Shown one piece after another: positions 61,288-64,000 of a stretch of DNA of 64,000 bases (positions are counted from its first letter, which is position 1; every line of letters begins with the position of its first letter). Made by a program: the position numbers and the translations under genes. Under the pieces are notes generated by a model, which worked only from the letters and a program-made list of their open reading frames with translations, did not search any database and was not told the origin of the DNA. Source of the stretch: Stieleria tagensis (GTDB lineage: Bacteria > Planctomycetota > Planctomycetia > Pirellulales > Pirellulaceae); contig NZ_JAMYFE010000066.1 of the NCBI RefSeq assembly GCF_024129865.1, forward strand, positions 1 through 64,000, written 5' to 3'.

Positions 61288-64000
61288 ATGAGCACAGAGC
61301 CAATCCAAGTTCGCCAATCGTTGCTGGATGCTTTGCAAGTGGATTTGATCGGTCCGTCAGGTGCGCTGGGCGATCATCGTGAGGTTTTGCCGCAGGCTCC
61401 TTCGCGTTGGTATTTGACGGGGTTCTTGGTGCCGACAGATGCTAATGAAGAACAACGGTTCGATCCCAATAGCGACGATGACGTCGATCAGGCCCCTGCA
61501 GTTGCAGGCGTGGACGAGAACGAGGAACCGGAAAAGTCGGCCGCACGTCGGTCGTACCTGCCGAGCAGCCTTGGGCTAAGTGTGTTGATTCCTACGGAGA
61601 CGCGTGAGCTGCAAGCGATCGTTCGTTTTGGCGAGTACCTGCGTGCTGAGCAGGAAGACGGATCCAAGCAAGGATCTCCTGTCCAGTGGCGTCGCAATCT
61701 GCATGAACAGATCGTTTCAGTCGCTCTGGGCAGCAAGATTCCCGCACAGGGTGTGGTTCAGGTTCCCAGCAGTCGCGGCGTCGAGCTTGTTTGGTCACTT
61801 CGTGGCGTCCCAGACGGTGACATTGAAGGCGGGCTGCCCAAGGGAACGCGCAGCTTGTCCATGTTCGTAGTCAACCGACGTAGAGCTTCACCTGACGAAG
61901 TTCGTGATGAGGGCTTTATCTTTCAGGTCGAATTGGAGGTCCAGTGCGACACCTCGTTCATCGCTCGACCTAATTTACATAGTCTGGAAAGCGATGATTG
62001 GGACGAGCGTGTTTCGGATGTCCAGTATCGCGACTCATTCGAGTTCTCCGTTGGGCACAGCGTGGCGACAGAGTCTGTTGTCGAAGACGGACATTGCAAG
62101 ACGGTCCGCACTTGCCATCTGCCCACAGCCGAAGTTGAAAAAGTAGCTCCGTCAAAGATCGACGGCGTGACACTGAACATGGAAACGCTCGCCTTCCTGC
62201 GGGATGGCGATGACGCGATCGAGCAGCTTGGCGGATGCGCCAGCAGCTACCGTGATTGGATTGACAAGCAATCGGCCGGGCTGGCGGGGCTTTCACCGCG
62301 GCGACTGGAAACAGCCAAAGAGCTTTTGCACCGTGCCCACTTGGCCGCCAAGCGTATTCAAGCGGGCATCGAGCTGTTGGCGGATCCCGATTGCTTGGAA
62401 GCGTTTCGGATTGCGAACAGAACAATGGCGGCTCAGGGCCGGCGTCGCTTGGCCTTGCAGTTAAACAAGGCACCCGAAGAGATCACGCCGGCTTGGCGAC
62501 CGTTCCAGTTGGCGTTCATCTTGATGAACTTGAAGGGAATCGCGGCCCCCGTCAGCCACGATCGTGAACTGGTCGATTTGCTGTTCTTTCCAACCGGTGG
62601 TGGTAAAACGGAAGCGTATCTGGGATTGGCGGCATTCACACTGGTGCTGCGACGATTGCGCAATCCGGGCCTGACGTCAGCGGGTTTGAGCGTGCTAATG
62701 CGGTACACACTTCGACTTTTGACGTTGGATCAACTCGGACGTGCAGCGGCATTGATTTGTGCGCTGGAGTTGGAGCGACAGAAAGATGTCGAGAAGCTAG
62801 GGGAATGGCCATTCGAGATTGGATTATGGGTGGGCCGAGCGGCGACACCTAATCGGATGGGACGCAAGGGTGAGAACAATCGCGATTCTGCACGAGCAAA
62901 AACGATCGCGTTCAAAAACGATGACCGAAAGCCGTCGCCGATTCCGCTAGAGGAGTGTCCGTGGTGTGGAACCAAGTTTAAATCAAACTCGTTTCAGTTG
63001 GTACCCAATACTGACAACCCATCGGACTTGCGAGTCATATGTGCAAATCGCCGTTGTGAGTTTTCACGCAGTAATCCTTTGCCAATTCTTTCGGTCGACG
63101 AGCCGATCTATCGCCGTTTGCCATGCTTCCTGATCGCGACGGTTGATAAGTTTGCGGCGATGCCGTGGACGGGCGAAGTCGGCGGCTTTTTTGGCAAGGT
63201 TGACCGAGTCGATTCAGAAGGATTCTATGGTCCTTGCGACACGAGTTCGGGGCGTCCGCTGCCGGTTGATCGGCTTCCGCCGCCGGACTTGGTGATTCAG
63301 GACGAATTGCATTTGATATCAGGTCCGCTTGGAACCATGGTCGGCCTCTACGAGACGGCACTGGACGAGCTCTCGACGATTCAAGTCGATGGACAGGACG
63401 TTCGGCCTAAGATCATTGCTTCAACCGCGACGGTCCGGCGCGCGCTCAGCCAAATTCGATCCTTGTTCAATCGTCCTGACGTAGACGTTTTCCCGCCGCC
63501 CGGTCCGGATATTCGCGATTCGTTCTTTGCCCGCACCCACTCAACCTCTGAAAGCAACGCTCGCAAATACGTTGGCATCGCGGCTCAGGGACGCAGCCCC
63601 AAGGTCATCATGTTGCGGTTGTATCTGGCTTTGCTGGCGACATCGCAAAAAGCATACGAGGAATGCGGCGGCGCGAAAGCCGATTCCAATCCGGCCGATC
63701 CGTACATGACTCTGCTCGGCTACTTCAACAGTTTGCGAGAACTCGGTGGTGCACGTCGACTGATCGAAGACGAAGTACGAACACAGTTGACGGGCCGAGG
63801 CAGTCGAAAGCGTGTTGGTGAAATGGATGGTTTGTTCAAGGACCGGACGATCGCATACGAGCCGGTGGAATTGACCAGTCGGGTGAGTACGGACAAGGTT
63901 TCCGAGGCGAAGCGACGGCTCGAGCAACCCTTCAAAGGAAAAGACCGAGTCGATGTAGCGATCGCGACGAACATGATCTCAGTCGGCTTGGACATCACAC
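61288..64000 (+). CDS. drmA: DISARM helicase-domain protein DrmA (5' part; runs off the window)
   Basis: At least 904 residues from ATG 61288 (MSTEPIQVRQSLLDALQVDL), with no stop before the window end. An N-terminal unique domain (QAPSRWYLTGFLVP) leads to a helicase core: ATP site LLFFPTGGGKTEAYLGLAA (about 431-449), a zinc-type pair ECPWCGTKF (about 555) with a second Cys pair after it, Walker B DLVIQDELHLISGPLG (about 670) and, at the edge, the second-domain box VAIATNMISVGLDIT. DrmA pairs with DrmB (DUF1998) in the DISARM core complex, which blocks phage DNA; drmB and drmC would be expected just beyond 64 kb. A possible foreign stretch of 423 bases separates it from the HIRAN gene. Confidence 0.9.
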   Translation, partial: MSTEPIQVRQSLLDALQVDLIGPSGALGDHREVLPQAPSRWYLTGFLVPTDANEEQRFDPNSDDDVDQAPAVAGVDENEEPEKSAARRSYLPSSLGLSVLIPTETRELQAIVRFGEYLRAEQEDGSKQGSPVQWRRNLHEQIVSVALGSKIPAQGVVQVPSSRGVELVWSLRGVPDGDIEGGLPKGTRSLSMFVVNRRRASPDEVRDEGFIFQVELEVQCDTSFIARPNLHSLESDDWDERVSDVQYRDSFEFSVGHSVATESVVEDGHCKTVRTCHLPTAEVEKVAPSKIDGVTLNMETLAFLRDGDDAIEQLGGCASSYRDWIDKQSAGLAGLSPRRLETAKELLHRAHLAAKRIQAGIELLADPDCLEAFRIANRTMAAQGRRRLALQLNKAPEEITPAWRPFQLAFILMNLKGIAAPVSHDRELVDLLFFPTGGGKTEAYLGLAAFTLVLRRLRNPGLTSAGLSVLMRYTLRLLTLDQLGRAAALICALELERQKDVEKLGEWPFEIGLWVGRAATPNRMGRKGENNRDSARAKTIAFKNDDRKPSPIPLEECPWCGTKFKSNSFQLVPNTDNPSDLRVICANRRCEFSRSNPLPILSVDEPIYRRLPCFLIATVDKFAAMPWTGEVGGFFGKVDRVDSEGFYGPCDTSSGRPLPVDRLPPPDLVIQDELHLISGPLGTMVGLYETALDELSTIQVDGQDVRPKIIASTATVRRALSQIRSLFNRPDVDVFPPPGPDIRDSFFARTHSTSESNARKYVGIAAQGRSPKVIMLRLYLALLATSQKAYEECGGAKADSNPADPYMTLLGYFNSLRELGGARRLIEDEVRTQLTGRGSRKRVGEMDGLFKDRTIAYEPVELTSRVSTDKVSEAKRRLEQPFKGKDRVDVAIATNMISVGLDIT

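Overview
The window looks like part of a planctomycete chromosome of the Rhodopirellula/Pirellulaceae type. The evidence is gene content only: a DUF1800-DUF1501 pair, TIGR03067-like domains on a receptor kinase, BlaI plus M56 (BlaR1-like) receptors with very long ectodomains, and many small ECF sigma factors. No rRNA, tRNA or CRISPR array was seen.

Region 1 (1-9.2 kb) is an accessory array. Nine imperfect palindromes of about 85-125 bp, most with arms ending near GGATGCAC and GTGATCC-AACGTT, separate small plus-strand genes. This is the layout of a chromosomal integron cassette array whose integrase would lie to the left, outside the window. An IS91-family element (tyrosine recombinase plus HUH transposase) interrupts the array, and a decayed second IS91 transposase lies at its right edge.

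Region 2 (9.2-37.5 kb) is a signalling region. It holds an ECF sigma factor overlapping a transmembrane Ser/Thr kinase; an ECF sigma, membrane protein and secreted protein trio; a pesticin-like muramidase; and four separate BlaI/M56 pairs. Two of the M56 proteins end in TlpA-like thioredoxin domains. One pair is followed by DUF1800 and DUF1501 genes. Each pair has its own dyad upstream.

Region 3 (37.5-43.5 kb) is loosely packed: a decayed gene, a proline-rich protein with a clear terminator, a probable PD-(D/E)XK nuclease with a coupled partner, small hypotheticals and a HEPN-like gene.

Region 4 (43.5-64 kb, running off the right edge) is a defence island. A class 1 DISARM system (drmD, drmMI, drmA; drmB and drmC would be expected beyond the window) is split by two complete modules. 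One is an ABC-three-component module (nuclease-like effector, middle component 6, DUF2326 ATPase). The other is a five-gene, end-overlapping operon: SIR2, HerA, a new protein whose C-terminus matches that of DrmMI, a HipA-like kinase and a HIRAN protein. The drmD-drmMI part has also been invaded by four related repeat elements. Two carry four-helix-bundle (TIGR02436) genes, and one of these sits inside drmMI in another reading frame without closing the methylase frame. The five-gene operon and the frame-preserving insertions are the most promising leads for undescribed biology.
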